A stretch of DNA of 64,000 bases from Flavobacterium sp. N2820 (GTDB lineage Bacteria; Bacteroidota; Bacteroidia; Flavobacteriales; Flavobacteriaceae), in assembly GCF_025947285.1 (NCBI RefSeq), contig NZ_CP110008.1, forward strand, positions 310,001 to 374,000, in the 5' to 3' direction. Shown here piece after piece: positions 22,365 to 30,526 of the stretch (positions within the stretch are counted from its first letter, which is position 1; each line of letters begins with the position of its first letter). The notes below the pieces were generated by a model that ran no database searches, was not told the DNA's origin, and saw only the letters and a program-made list of their open reading frames with translations. A program made the position numbers and the translations under genes.

Positions 22365-23005
22365 TAAAAGTCTATTTTTTGAAGTTCGTTATAATTCTTT
22401 TGGAGCCTTCTCATTAATATTCCATATAAAATTCTATAAAATAGCCAGATTAAACCAATAAATAAAATTATAACGGCAATATATACTAGAATCATAATAC
22501 AATAAAATGTATTTACAGATACAGTTTTCGACATTTTTTCAATCAATTTTTGAATATTTGGGTCATACATAAATTGAAAAATGAATACCAAAATGAATGA
22601 AAATGCAGTCATTCCTAAATTGTACCAAACATAATATTTAACCGTTTTTCGAGTTTTTAAAATGCTTTGCATCAACTGTTTTACGGTATCTGTCGTATTA
22701 ATTGTTTTATAGTTTTTAAAAAATAAATAGATAAAAAACAATATTACACCATAATTAATTACTGAGATTATGGGCATAATTGTATCTAAATGATACATTT
22801 CTAGTGTTTTAAAGTATTCTTCATCGGCAGTTAAAAAAGTAATTCCGCTCCAAAGTAAAAGTTCCAAAATACTAATAATCATAATCCACTTCACAATAGA
22901 AGAAGATCTTTTGTGTAGCATTCCATAAATTTCTTTTTCTGTAACTTGGTCGAAAGTATTTTCGTTTTTCTTCCAATCTTTTTTTAATATTTCTAATTCA
23001 TCCAT
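22364..23005 (-). CDS. Membrane protein, probable anti-sigma partner
   Basis: A 213-residue protein with a charged cytoplasmic N-terminus (LKKDWKKNENTF, 1-40) and about four membrane helices (near 38-58, 76-96, 123-143, 172-195). It starts 2 bp after the ECF sigma gene, the usual place for an anti-sigma factor, and overlaps the TraB gene. No zinc-binding anti-sigma motif is visible, so the role is inferred from position and topology. Confidence 0.7.
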   Translation of the reverse strand: MDELEILKKDWKKNENTFDQVTEKEIYGMLHKRSSSIVKWIMIISILELLLWSGITFLTADEEYFKTLEMYHLDTIMPIISVINYGVILFFIYLFFKNYKTINTTDTVKQLMQSILKTRKTVKYYVWYNLGMTAFSFILVFIFQFMYDPNIQKLIEKMSKTVSVNTFYCIMILVYIAVIILFIGLIWLFYRILYGILMRRLQKNYNELQKIDF

Positions 23006-23007
23006 GA

Positions 23008-23508
23008 TTACGGATTTAATATTTTTTTTAATTTTCCTTTTACACGGTTCATTTTTACCCGTGCATTTACTTCACTAATACCTAAGGTTTCAGATATTTC
23101 GGTGTAATCTTTGTCTTCTAAATACAAGAAAACGAGCGCTTTTTCAATATCATTTAATTCACTTATGGCGCTGTATAATAGTTTTAATTTTTCTTCTTCT
23201 TCAAAGTTGTAATCGTCTTGTGTTACCTTATGAAAAGTACTATCAAACTCAATGGTATCAATGGTTCGTTTCTTTTTTCGATAAAGTGTAATTGCAGTGT
23301 TTAAGCCCACTCGGTATGCCCAAGTTGTAAATTTAGAATCGCCTCTAAAGTTGGGAAAAGCCTTCCATAATTGTATCGTAATTTCCTGAAACAAATCTTT
23401 ATGCGCGTCAGCATCAGTAGTATATAATCTACAAATTTTGTGAATTATATTCTGATTTTCTTTAAGTTGTTTTACAAAAAGTGCTTCCGATTCTGTTTTC
23501 ATATACAA
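23008..23508 (-). CDS. ECF-type RNA polymerase sigma factor
   Basis: A 166-residue sigma-70 family ECF factor: region 2 with DLFQEITIQLWKAFPNFRGDSKFTTWAYRVGLN (key WAYR) and region 4 with EDKDYTEISETLGISEVNARVKMNR-type helix-turn-helix (key ISEVNARVKMNR). Likely controls an envelope stress response with the adjacent membrane protein. The codon for Met3 is an alternative start. Confidence 0.93.
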   Translation of the reverse strand: MYMKTESEALFVKQLKENQNIIHKICRLYTTDADAHKDLFQEITIQLWKAFPNFRGDSKFTTWAYRVGLNTAITLYRKKKRTIDTIEFDSTFHKVTQDDYNFEEEEKLKLLYSAISELNDIEKALVFLYLEDKDYTEISETLGISEVNARVKMNRVKGKLKKILNP

Positions 23509-23577
23509 TAAGTAGCATTGAATGAAAAATTGTTACAATTCTTCATCAGAATGAACTACTTTAAATTTGAAGTTGAT

Positions 23578-24708
23578 TTATTTTAATCGCTCGAAAAAGT
23601 ATAATTCGTAATTCGGTAGTATTTCAGGATGTAAGATTTTTACCATATCTTTTAAAACCAAGTCAGGTCGGTTTTGTGCTAATTCATAATAAATTGCACC
23701 ACCAGTTTTACCTTTTTTTGTGCTAAATGAATACACATTTTTGTTTTTTACAGCTTTAAAATGAATGTAATTTGGATTATTGTCTAAAATTTCCTGAATC
23801 GAAGTAAATTGCCCTGGTCCAATCCAAAAATCAGCACCTTTGGCTTTGTCTAAAACACTTTCGAAGGATAATGCTAAACTTCCAGTTCCTTTGGATTCTT
23901 TCCATAAGTAATTACCATTTGCTTCTTTTAAAAAGTAGGCTGCCCAACTATCGCCTTGTGGTAAAAACCATTGGTCTTCATAAATGGCACCAGCAAAAAT
24001 GGTAGGCTGCGTTTTTGCATTTTTTGCTAAAGCTAATACGGAATTGTATTCTTTTTCAATCGAATTGAAAATTTCTGTCGCTTTATCGTCTAAATCATAT
24101 AAAGCACCAAAAAACTTAATCCATTCTGCTTTACCAAGAGGTGTTTTTTCGGTCCAGTCTCCATTGAAGATGATTTTCTGACCGTTTTTTTCTAAGTTTT
24201 TATACGTTTTTAAATCACCATCTACACTAAAACCAATAATCACATCAGGTTGAATGTCTAAAATGACTTCGGTATTTAATCCTTGATTTGAACCTAAATC
24301 CCTGACTTTTCCTGCATCTATTAAGGCTCTTGTTTTTTCAGATGAAATATAATTTGTAGTTGGAAATCCAATTAAAGTTTGTTCTACACCTAATGATTCT
24401 AATGCAGGAATGTGGGTTGTAGATGTAACGATCACTTTCTTAATTGGTACTTCAATCGAAATAAATTGTTGCAAACTATCCGGAATTTGAACGTTTTTTT
24501 TGTGAAGGATATAAGTGTAATTGTTTTTTGCTTCGGGATAAGCATTAGATACTTTTACAATAGAAAAGCCATCGTATTTTTCAATAGAAAATCCTTCCGC
24601 ATGTCGAATACTATTTTGTTCAGAAGTATTTAAACCTGTTTGATTCTTAGATTCTTTACATTGAATAAATCCTAACAACAGAATTATTAAAAAGATATAG
24701 TGGCGCAT
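23578..24708 (-). CDS. Periplasmic cobalamin-type ABC substrate-binding lipoprotein
   Basis: A 376-residue BtuF-like class III solute-binding protein: lipoprotein signal with lipobox GFIQC, then VIVTSTTHIPALESLG, DAGKVRDLGSNQGLNTEVILDIQPDVIIG and the C-terminal lobe ending LHPEILPNYELYFFERL-like. It would deliver vitamin B12 or a related corrinoid to an ABC importer. A strong promoter at 24722-24753 fixes the start at 24708 (MRHYIFL). The B12 receptor with its riboswitch lies 1.2 kb away. Specificity inferred from neighbours; heme or siderophore remain possible. No permease or ATPase gene is in the window. Confidence 0.82.
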   Translation of the reverse strand: MRHYIFLIILLLGFIQCKESKNQTGLNTSEQNSIRHAEGFSIEKYDGFSIVKVSNAYPEAKNNYTYILHKKNVQIPDSLQQFISIEVPIKKVIVTSTTHIPALESLGVEQTLIGFPTTNYISSEKTRALIDAGKVRDLGSNQGLNTEVILDIQPDVIIGFSVDGDLKTYKNLEKNGQKIIFNGDWTEKTPLGKAEWIKFFGALYDLDDKATEIFNSIEKEYNSVLALAKNAKTQPTIFAGAIYEDQWFLPQGDSWAAYFLKEANGNYLWKESKGTGSLALSFESVLDKAKGADFWIGPGQFTSIQEILDNNPNYIHFKAVKNKNVYSFSTKKGKTGGAIYYELAQNRPDLVLKDMVKILHPEILPNYELYFFERLK

Positions 24709-24721
24709 GAATTTTTTTTTG

Positions 24722-24753
24722 CAAAAGTAGTTCATTAACCACAAAGCGCACAA
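24722..24753 (-). promoter_or_regulatory. Promoter of the binding-protein gene
   Basis: On the minus strand TTG (24751-24753), 21 bp, TACTTTTG (24722-24729), 13 bp before the ATG. Confidence 0.75.
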
Positions 24754-24850
24754 AGATTTTACACAAAGCACATTAAAAGGTTAAAATATTATGTTATCTG
24801 ATTTTCAAAATAATGTAACAAATGATGCAAAGTGAATCCAACAAAACCAT

Positions 24851-24858
24851 TAAATTTG
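24851..24858 (+). promoter_or_regulatory. -7 element before small membrane protein
   Basis: TAAATTTG at 24851-24858, 12 bp before the ATG at 24871. No convincing -33 TTG is seen. Confidence 0.45.
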
Positions 24859-24870
24859 TACTAAAAAAAC

Positions 24871-24978
24871 ATGAGAACAGATTCGAACGAGTTTATTTAT
24901 GCTGTAGCTACAATTGTAATTGCGCACTTTGTAATTGGTTTTATTTGGTTATGGCGTAAGTTGAATAAGAAGAAGTAA
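24871..24978 (+). CDS. Small membrane protein (35 residues)
   Basis: The frame encodes MRTDSNEFIY, one hydrophobic helix (AVATIVIAHFVIGFIWLW) and a basic tail RKLNKKK. A -7 element lies just upstream. The helix followed by positive residues suggests an inner-membrane protein with its C-terminus in the cytoplasm. It sits in the divergent gap between the binding protein and the TonB-like gene within the B12 region; function unknown. Confidence 0.6.
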   Translation: MRTDSNEFIYAVATIVIAHFVIGFIWLWRKLNKKK

Positions 24979-24979
24979 G

Positions 24980-25498
24980 TTAAAGGTTAAATTCAATTTT
25001 ATGAACATATCGTACTTTAACAACTTTACCTCTTTGCATAGCAGGAATAAAATTAGGCAATTCGTTGATTATTCGTTTTGCTTCGGTTTCAAAAAGTATC
25101 CCATATTTATCTTTTAAGTTCGATTTTACTCGTTCAATTGATACTTTTCCGTCTTTTTCAATTTCAAATTCTACAAAAACTTTACAATAGACTTTATTTT
25201 CTCTAGCTTCTTGCGGATAATTCATGTGTTTTTCTACATGTTTTTTCATTTCTTCATGAAAACATTCTCTTTGCAAGGTTTTTTCAGTTTTTTCACATGA
25301 ACTAAAAAGCGGAACTTGTTCCACTACTGCTAATGGAATTGCCATATCTTCAAATTCTAAATCTCCAACTGCCGAATCTCCAACTTCTTTTACATTAACA
25401 TTTTCCTGATCAGAAACTTTTATTTCTCGCACTTCAATTTTTTGAGCTTGTAAAAATGTAAAACTACTGATGAATATACATAAAACTAAAATCTTCAT
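24980..25498 (-). CDS. TonB C-terminal-like secreted protein
   Basis: A 172-residue protein with a signal peptide (ILVLCIFISSFTFLQAQ) and a C-terminal TonB-like fold (NYPQEARENKVYCKVFVEFEIEKDG onward, ending KVRYVHKIEFNL). Two Cys in FSSCEKTEKTLQREC may form a disulfide. It lacks the N-terminal membrane anchor and proline-rich spacer of true TonB. Start at 25498 (MKILVL) is preferred because a promoter lies inside the longer frame. It ends 2 bp from the convergent 35-residue gene and is divergent from the B12 receptor. Confidence 0.82.
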   Translation of the reverse strand: MKILVLCIFISSFTFLQAQKIEVREIKVSDQENVNVKEVGDSAVGDLEFEDMAIPLAVVEQVPLFSSCEKTEKTLQRECFHEEMKKHVEKHMNYPQEARENKVYCKVFVEFEIEKDGKVSIERVKSNLKDKYGILFETEAKRIINELPNFIPAMQRGKVVKVRYVHKIEFNL

Positions 25499-25526
25499 TT
25501 TGAATATATTTGAAAGTTTGAAAATC

Positions 25527-25574
25527 AAAGATATAAAATTAACATTGTAAACTTTCAAAAAATACTTACATTTG
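25527..25574. promoter_or_regulatory. Overlapping divergent promoters (TonB-like gene and btuB)
   Basis: Minus strand: TTG (25557-25559), 22 bp, TATCTTTG (25527-25534). Plus strand: TTG (25546-25548), 18 bp, TACATTTG (25567-25574). The two -33 regions interleave, so the two polymerases would compete. Confidence 0.7.
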
Positions 25575-25604
25575 CACTCGAATTTTGGTTGTTGTTTCTG
25601 ATTT

Positions 25605-25830
25605 TTTCAAAACAACATTAAAAGGGAATTAGGTGTAATACCTAAGCTGTACCCGCAACTGTAAGCTATAAAGCTTGTTATTATCTACAATACCACTGTT
25701 GGTAATTTAGAATTAAGAATGCTGAATTTAGAAATTTGATTTCTAACTTCTAACTTCTAACTTCTAACTTTCGATGGGAAGGTTGATAACAAGACGCAAG
25801 CCAGGAGACCTGCCACATTCGTTGAGTAAC
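25605..25830 (+). ncRNA. Cobalamin (B12) riboswitch
   Basis: Contains the conserved core GGGAATTAGGTGTAATACC then GCTGTACCCGCAACTGTAAG and, downstream, the B12 box AAGCCAGGAGACCTGCC (25798-25814). It precedes the TonB-dependent receptor by about 85 bp and should switch it off when adenosylcobalamin is plentiful. A peripheral region between CCACTG and GGGAAGG carries an AT-rich insertion (about 25703-25770) including four tandem TTCTAAC units and a TTAGAAAT-TTG-ATTTCTAA hairpin. Ends approximate. Confidence 0.93.
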
Positions 25831-25913
25831 AAACTTTCGGGAAAAAAAGTTTGAGTATGGGTAAATTCTGTGCTTTTCTCCCCAATTTTATTAAAATTTT
25901 TATTAACCCTAAA

Positions 25914-27851
25914 ATGAACAAAAAGTTTATTTGTTTGAGTGTATATTCACTTATAACAACTTTTGCGTATGCTCAAGAATCTGATACGCTAAAAGTAACC
26001 ACACTAAAAGAAGTGGTCGTTTCTGATACAAAATTTGCGCAAAGCAAAGAAAAATCGGGTAAAATTATTGAAGTTATTACGGCTCAAGACTTGGAAGCTA
26101 AAAAAGGTCAAAATTTGGCGAATGTTTTAAGTCAAGTTGCAGGAGTTGAAATCAACGGAAATCAATCGTTTAGTGGAAAAAATTTAGGCTATTACATTCG
26201 TGGTGGTCGCAATCGTCAAGTTGCTATTTATATTGATGGTGTTCCAGTAACGGATGCTTCGGGTATTAATTTAGAATATGATTTGCGATTAATTCCAGTA
26301 GAACAAATTGAAAAAATTGAAGTAATGAAAGGCGCTTCGAGTACTTTGTATGGTACAGGAGCTGCAACAGGAGTGATCAATATTACTTTAAAAAAATCAG
26401 CTAAAAAAGGAATTTCGGGTAATGCTTACATCAATGCGGGAACACAAAATACTTCGGAAACGTCTAAAACCAATGCGCAAGATTTCAATCAAGGTGTCTC
26501 TGTAAATGGAACGATTCATAAAGTTTCCTATTTGACTACTTTAAATAGTACTGAAACCAAAGGAATGTCTGAAGCTTCAGGAAAAAATTTCGAAGAAGAT
26601 GTGTTTTCGAGAGTAAATGTGTTACAAAAAATAGGTTTCAGAGCTTCTGATAAATTGAGTTTTGATTTTTTTGGGAGTTATGATCGGATAAAAAACACAT
26701 TCGATAATTCGTTTGATGGTTTAATTGCTAATTCTGATGATTTGAATAATAAAAGTTTTTCTGAGCAATTTAGGGTTGGATTCTTACCAAAATACAACTA
26801 TAATAAAGGCGAGTTTGCAATAAATGCAGGCGCTTCAGTTATTGATAGAATGGTAGATATTTCTAACTCATGGTCAGGAACAATTGATAGATATAATTAT
26901 ACGGGAAGAACCATTTCGATTGATGCTTTTAATAAATATAAGTTTAGTAAACAATTATTTGTAGTAGTAGGTACGCAATTTCAATACTTGGACATGGCAC
27001 AAAAAGATGCTTTCACTGATGTGACAAGAGAAACCGCAAAGTTCAATTTAGTGGATCCTTATGCAACCGTAGTTTTTAATTCGGATTTTGGGTTAAATAT
27101 CAATGCAGGTGCACGTTTTAATACGCATAGCGAATATGGAAATCAAGTAGTGTATAACTTTAATCCAAGTTTTTCTTTTGAAAAATTGCCTCTAAAAATT
27201 TTAGCTTCATATAGTACCGCTTTTATTACGCCAAGTTTATACCAATTATATGGGCCTTATGGGAATTTAGCCTTAACACCAGAAGAAAATGCAACGGCAG
27301 AATTTGGTTTCGAATCACAAATATTGAATAAAAAATTAACGATTAACGCGGTAGGTTTTTATCGTGAGGAAGAAAATACTTTCGGCTTTTATTATAATCC
27401 AACAACATTTGAATCTTATTACAACAATGTAATCGGAACATACAATGCAAAAGGGATAGAAACAAGTGTTCGCTATGCAATATCACCAAAATTTAATATT
27501 GGCGGAAATTATACATTTACTCAAGTAGAAGAGCAGTTAAACCGACTAATTCCAAAGCACAAAGCGAATGTTGATTTAAGTTACAAATTCAAACGAGGTA
27601 CATTTGGCATCAATTATCAATATGTAGACCAACGAAATGATGCGTATTATGATTCAAATATTTGGGCTACTCAATCCATTACTTTACCAGCTTATCAAAT
27701 TGTAAATTCAACTATTTCTTATGAATTAATGCCAAATCGTTTACAAGTTTTTGGAGCAGTAACTAATATTTTAAATGAAGATTTTCAAGAAGTAATAGGA
27801 TACAACACAAGAGGAAGGAACTTTAAATTAGGTTTAAATTTTCTGTTTTAA
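25914..27851 (+). CDS. btuB: TonB-dependent vitamin B12 receptor
   Basis: Outer-membrane receptor of 645 residues: signal peptide ending YAQE, a TonB box-like TLKEVVVSD, plug domain (to about 165, with YYIRGGRNRQVAIYIDGVPV and the end LYGTGAATGVINITLK) and a 22-strand barrel ending in the aromatic sorting residue Phe (NFLF). The cobalamin riboswitch upstream identifies its ligand as B12. Start at 25914 (MNKKFIC) gives a proper signal peptide; the longer frame from 25851 does not. Confidence 0.93.
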   Translation: MNKKFICLSVYSLITTFAYAQESDTLKVTTLKEVVVSDTKFAQSKEKSGKIIEVITAQDLEAKKGQNLANVLSQVAGVEINGNQSFSGKNLGYYIRGGRNRQVAIYIDGVPVTDASGINLEYDLRLIPVEQIEKIEVMKGASSTLYGTGAATGVINITLKKSAKKGISGNAYINAGTQNTSETSKTNAQDFNQGVSVNGTIHKVSYLTTLNSTETKGMSEASGKNFEEDVFSRVNVLQKIGFRASDKLSFDFFGSYDRIKNTFDNSFDGLIANSDDLNNKSFSEQFRVGFLPKYNYNKGEFAINAGASVIDRMVDISNSWSGTIDRYNYTGRTISIDAFNKYKFSKQLFVVVGTQFQYLDMAQKDAFTDVTRETAKFNLVDPYATVVFNSDFGLNINAGARFNTHSEYGNQVVYNFNPSFSFEKLPLKILASYSTAFITPSLYQLYGPYGNLALTPEENATAEFGFESQILNKKLTINAVGFYREEENTFGFYYNPTTFESYYNNVIGTYNAKGIETSVRYAISPKFNIGGNYTFTQVEEQLNRLIPKHKANVDLSYKFKRGTFGINYQYVDQRNDAYYDSNIWATQSITLPAYQIVNSTISYELMPNRLQVFGAVTNILNEDFQEVIGYNTRGRNFKLGLNFLF

Positions 27852-27964
27852 AAATGTTTAATTGTTTGATTTTGAAAGGTTTTGGTAGTTTTCTATCAAA
27901 ACCTTTTTTCTTTTTGTAACAAAAATAGATTACATTCGTCTTCATTATAAACCAACCTAATACA

Positions 27965-28480
27965 ATGAACCAAAACGAGTTTATTCATATTATAACTCCT
28001 TTTAAAGACAAATTATTTCGTTTAGCAAAACGAATGCTTGTTAGTACAGAGGAAGCAGAAGATGCAACTCAAGAAGTTTTGGTGCGTTTATGGAATAAAA
28101 ATGATTCTTTAGAGCACTATAATAGTGTAGAAGCATTAGCAATGACGATGACAAAGAATTATTGTTTGGATCAGTTAAAAAGTAAAAGAGCCACTAATTT
28201 GCAAATTGTACATAATAATTATCAAGATAAGCAAGCTAGTGTTGAAACCCAAATAGAACATCAAAATACGTTGCAATGGGCCGAAAAGTTAATGAACGAT
28301 TTACCCGAACAACAACGATTAATATTGCAACTTAGAGAAATTGAAGAATACGAATTTTCAGAAATAGCTCAAGTACTAGAAATGAATGAAACGGCGGTTC
28401 GAGTAGCTTTATCAAGAGCACGAAAAACCTTAAGAGAACAAATAGAAAAAATGCACAATTATGGAACTCAAGTTAGTTGA
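27965..28480 (+). CDS. ECF-type RNA polymerase sigma factor
   Basis: A 171-residue sigma factor with region 2 (RLAKRMLVSTEEAEDATQEV, LVRLWNKND) and region 4 (LPEQQRLILQLREIEEYEFSEIA, then ETAVRVALSRARKTLRE). It overlaps the next gene by 20 bp, the usual coupling of ECF sigma and anti-sigma genes. The cluster with two DUF4252 genes recurs, to my knowledge, in Flavobacteriia. Confidence 0.93.
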   Translation: MNQNEFIHIITPFKDKLFRLAKRMLVSTEEAEDATQEVLVRLWNKNDSLEHYNSVEALAMTMTKNYCLDQLKSKRATNLQIVHNNYQDKQASVETQIEHQNTLQWAEKLMNDLPEQQRLILQLREIEEYEFSEIAQVLEMNETAVRVALSRARKTLREQIEKMHNYGTQVS

Positions 28481-28904
28481 ACAATTAATAGAAAAATACT
28501 TTCAAGGAGCAACCACTATAGCGGAAGAAAAACAATTAAAGGCCTATTTTTCTTCAAACGATGTAGCACCACATTTGGTAAAATATCAACCGTTATTTGG
28601 TTACTTTGAAACACAAAAAGAAACGCAATTTGCACAAAAACTTCCATTACAACCTAGAAAACAAAATAATGTAAAATGGATGGGTATCGCAGCAAGTTTT
28701 GTAATCCTTTTTGGCTTGGCAACTTTTTATTTTTATCCTTCTGGACCTAAAGATCAAGATTTAGGAACATTTGATAACCCTGAAGAAGCTTATGTTGAAA
28801 CTCAGAAAGCGCTGCTTATGGTTTCTGAACAAGTGAATTTTGGCATGAAAAGTGTATCTCATTTAAAAGAATACGAAAAAACAAAAAAAACAATTTTTAA
28901 ATAA
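28461..28904 (+). CDS. Putative anti-sigma factor, single-pass membrane protein
   Basis: A 147-residue protein with a cytoplasmic N-terminal part (KLVEQLIEKYFQGATTIAEEKQLKAYF) and one membrane helix near 73-92 (WMGIAASFVILFGLATFYFY). Placement after and overlapping an ECF sigma gene supports an anti-sigma role; the N-terminal pattern resembles Bacteroidota anti-sigma proteins. Confidence 0.75.
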   Translation: MELKLVEQLIEKYFQGATTIAEEKQLKAYFSSNDVAPHLVKYQPLFGYFETQKETQFAQKLPLQPRKQNNVKWMGIAASFVILFGLATFYFYPSGPKDQDLGTFDNPEEAYVETQKALLMVSEQVNFGMKSVSHLKEYEKTKKTIFK

Positions 28905-28924
28905 AAACAATAAAATTTATAACC

Positions 28925-29452
28925 ATGAAAAATATAGTAATAGCTTTAGTATTTTTAATGTCTTCAATAACTTCATTTGCTCAAGGAGCTTTTGATAAAT
29001 ATGAAGATAAAGAAGGAGTTGCATCTGTTATCGTAAATAAAAAGATGTTTGAAATGATGAGTAAAGTAAAAGTAGATGCTAAGGACAAAGAAACGCAGCT
29101 CTATTTAAATTTACTTAAAAAATTAGACAACTTAAAAGTGTTTACAACAAGTAATGCAAAAGTAGGAGCAGAGATGAAATCTACTGTAAACAGTTATTTG
29201 AAATCTAATCCGCTGGAAGAATTGATGCGTGTAAATAGCGAAGGTAAAAACGTGAAAATTTATGTAAAATCTGGAGCAAATGAAAACATTGTAAAAGAAC
29301 TTTTGATGTTTATTGAAGGTGCAAATATGAAAGATGCAAATACAATTGTATTGTCGTTAACAGGAAACTTTAGTTTAGATGAAATTTCGATGTTAACCGA
29401 AAAAATGAGTTTACCAGGCGGTGATGATTTGAAAAAAGCTTCAAAAAAATAA
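28925..29452 (+). CDS. DUF4252 domain secreted protein
   Basis: A 175-residue protein with signal peptide (VIALVFLMSSITSFAQG) and a DUF4252 domain (VASVIVNKKMFEMM, LDNLKVFTTSNAKV, SLTGNFSLDEISML). Function unknown. Follows the sigma/anti-sigma pair and lies 3 bp before a second DUF4252 gene. Confidence 0.85.
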   Translation: MKNIVIALVFLMSSITSFAQGAFDKYEDKEGVASVIVNKKMFEMMSKVKVDAKDKETQLYLNLLKKLDNLKVFTTSNAKVGAEMKSTVNSYLKSNPLEELMRVNSEGKNVKIYVKSGANENIVKELLMFIEGANMKDANTIVLSLTGNFSLDEISMLTEKMSLPGGDDLKKASKK

Positions 29453-29455
29453 CAC

Positions 29456-29989
29456 ATGAAAAAGCTACTTTTATTTGTTTCAACCGTAATTTTAATTTGG
29501 AGTTGCGAAGAAAAGCCGTCTCTTCAAAAGTATTTTGTTGAAAACACAGAATCATCAAAGTTTATTGCAGTTGATTTGGCTCCGAGTATTATTAAAACAG
29601 ATAAAATGTCCTTGTCTGAAACCGAAAGAGCAGCTTTAGCATCATTTGAAAAAATGAACATTTTAGCGTTTAAAACCGATTCAACAAATAGTACCGGTTA
29701 TGAACAAGAAATCAAAGAAGTAAAAGCCATTTTAAAAGATGAAAGTTATCAGCAATTAATGAAAGCAGGTTCGGGTAATGATGGTGCGGCAATTTATTTT
29801 GTTGGCGACGATGATGAACATATTGAAGAGTTTGTTGTCTTAGCAGGAAAAAAAGAAAATGGTTTTGCAGTAGTTCGTGTTTTAGGAAACGATATGAATC
29901 CCACACATATAATCAATATGCTAAGTTTACTTCAAAAATCAGATGTTGATTTGGATCAATTAAAACCTTTACAACAATTAATAAAATAA
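29456..29989 (+). CDS. DUF4252 domain lipoprotein
   Basis: A 177-residue lipoprotein (lipobox LIWSC) with a DUF4252 domain (ASFEKMNILAFKTD, AIYFVGDDDEHIEEFVVLAGKKENGFAV). It is a divergent paralogue of the preceding gene. Last gene of the sigma cluster, ended by a strong terminator. Confidence 0.85.
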   Translation: MKKLLLFVSTVILIWSCEEKPSLQKYFVENTESSKFIAVDLAPSIIKTDKMSLSETERAALASFEKMNILAFKTDSTNSTGYEQEIKEVKAILKDESYQQLMKAGSGNDGAAIYFVGDDDEHIEEFVVLAGKKENGFAVVRVLGNDMNPTHIINMLSLLQKSDVDLDQLKPLQQLIK

Positions 29990-29990
29990 T

Positions 29991-30017
29991 AAAAATCCCG
30001 CTTCAGCGGGATTTTTT
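29991..30017. terminator. Bidirectional terminator between DUF4252 gene and crtZ
   Basis: AAAAATCCCGC-TTCA-GCGGGATTTTTT, placed between convergent genes. Confidence 0.9.
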
Positions 30018-30459
30018 AGTTTTTGTAATATTTTAAAGGAACAATTAACATTCCAAAGCATTCTCCATGCTCTTTACCAATATGTTTATGGTGCATTTTG
30101 TGCGCTCTTCTAACCGCTTTTGCATATCGGTTATTAGCGTTTCTAAACAACTTAAAGCGTTGGTGAATAAATATATCATGCACCAAGAAATAAGCTAATC
30201 CATAGGCAAGAATTCCTAAGCCAATTGCTAAACCTAATTCGAAAATATCATATTTCCAAAGCAAGAAACAACCAATACTTACAATTGCATAAAATATAAA
30301 GAAAGCATCATTGCGTTCAAACCAAGAATCGTGGTCTTTTTTATGGTGATCGGCGTGCAAACTCCATAAAAAGCCATGCATAATGTATTTGTGACTAAAC
30401 CAAGCCATAAATTCCATGAAGAAAAACGTTGTAAAAAAGACTAAGATATGTATCCACAT
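30016..30459 (-). CDS. crtZ: Beta-carotene hydroxylase CrtZ
   Basis: Membrane di-iron hydroxylase of 147 residues that makes zeaxanthin from beta-carotene. The four His motifs are present: HKYIMH, HADHH, HDIFIH and HKMHH, with membrane helices between them. Third gene of the crtI-crtB-crtZ order. A lycopene cyclase gene is not next to it. Confidence 0.92.
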   Translation of the reverse strand: MWIHILVFFTTFFFMEFMAWFSHKYIMHGFLWSLHADHHKKDHDSWFERNDAFFIFYAIVSIGCFLLWKYDIFELGLAIGLGILAYGLAYFLVHDIFIHQRFKLFRNANNRYAKAVRRAHKMHHKHIGKEHGECFGMLIVPLKYYKN

Positions 30460-30496
30460 AATATTTTAAATTTCAATAATTAAATTCGATTTATAA

Positions 30497-30517
30497 ATGC
30501 TGAAACGCATTCAGCAT
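30497..30517. other. Hairpin between crtB and crtZ
   Basis: ATGCTGAA-ACGCA-TTCAGCAT. It resembles a short interspersed hairpin common in Flavobacteriia spacers and might lower crtZ expression; no T-run is visible on the minus strand. Confidence 0.4.
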
Positions 30518-30526
30518 GACAAAAAA

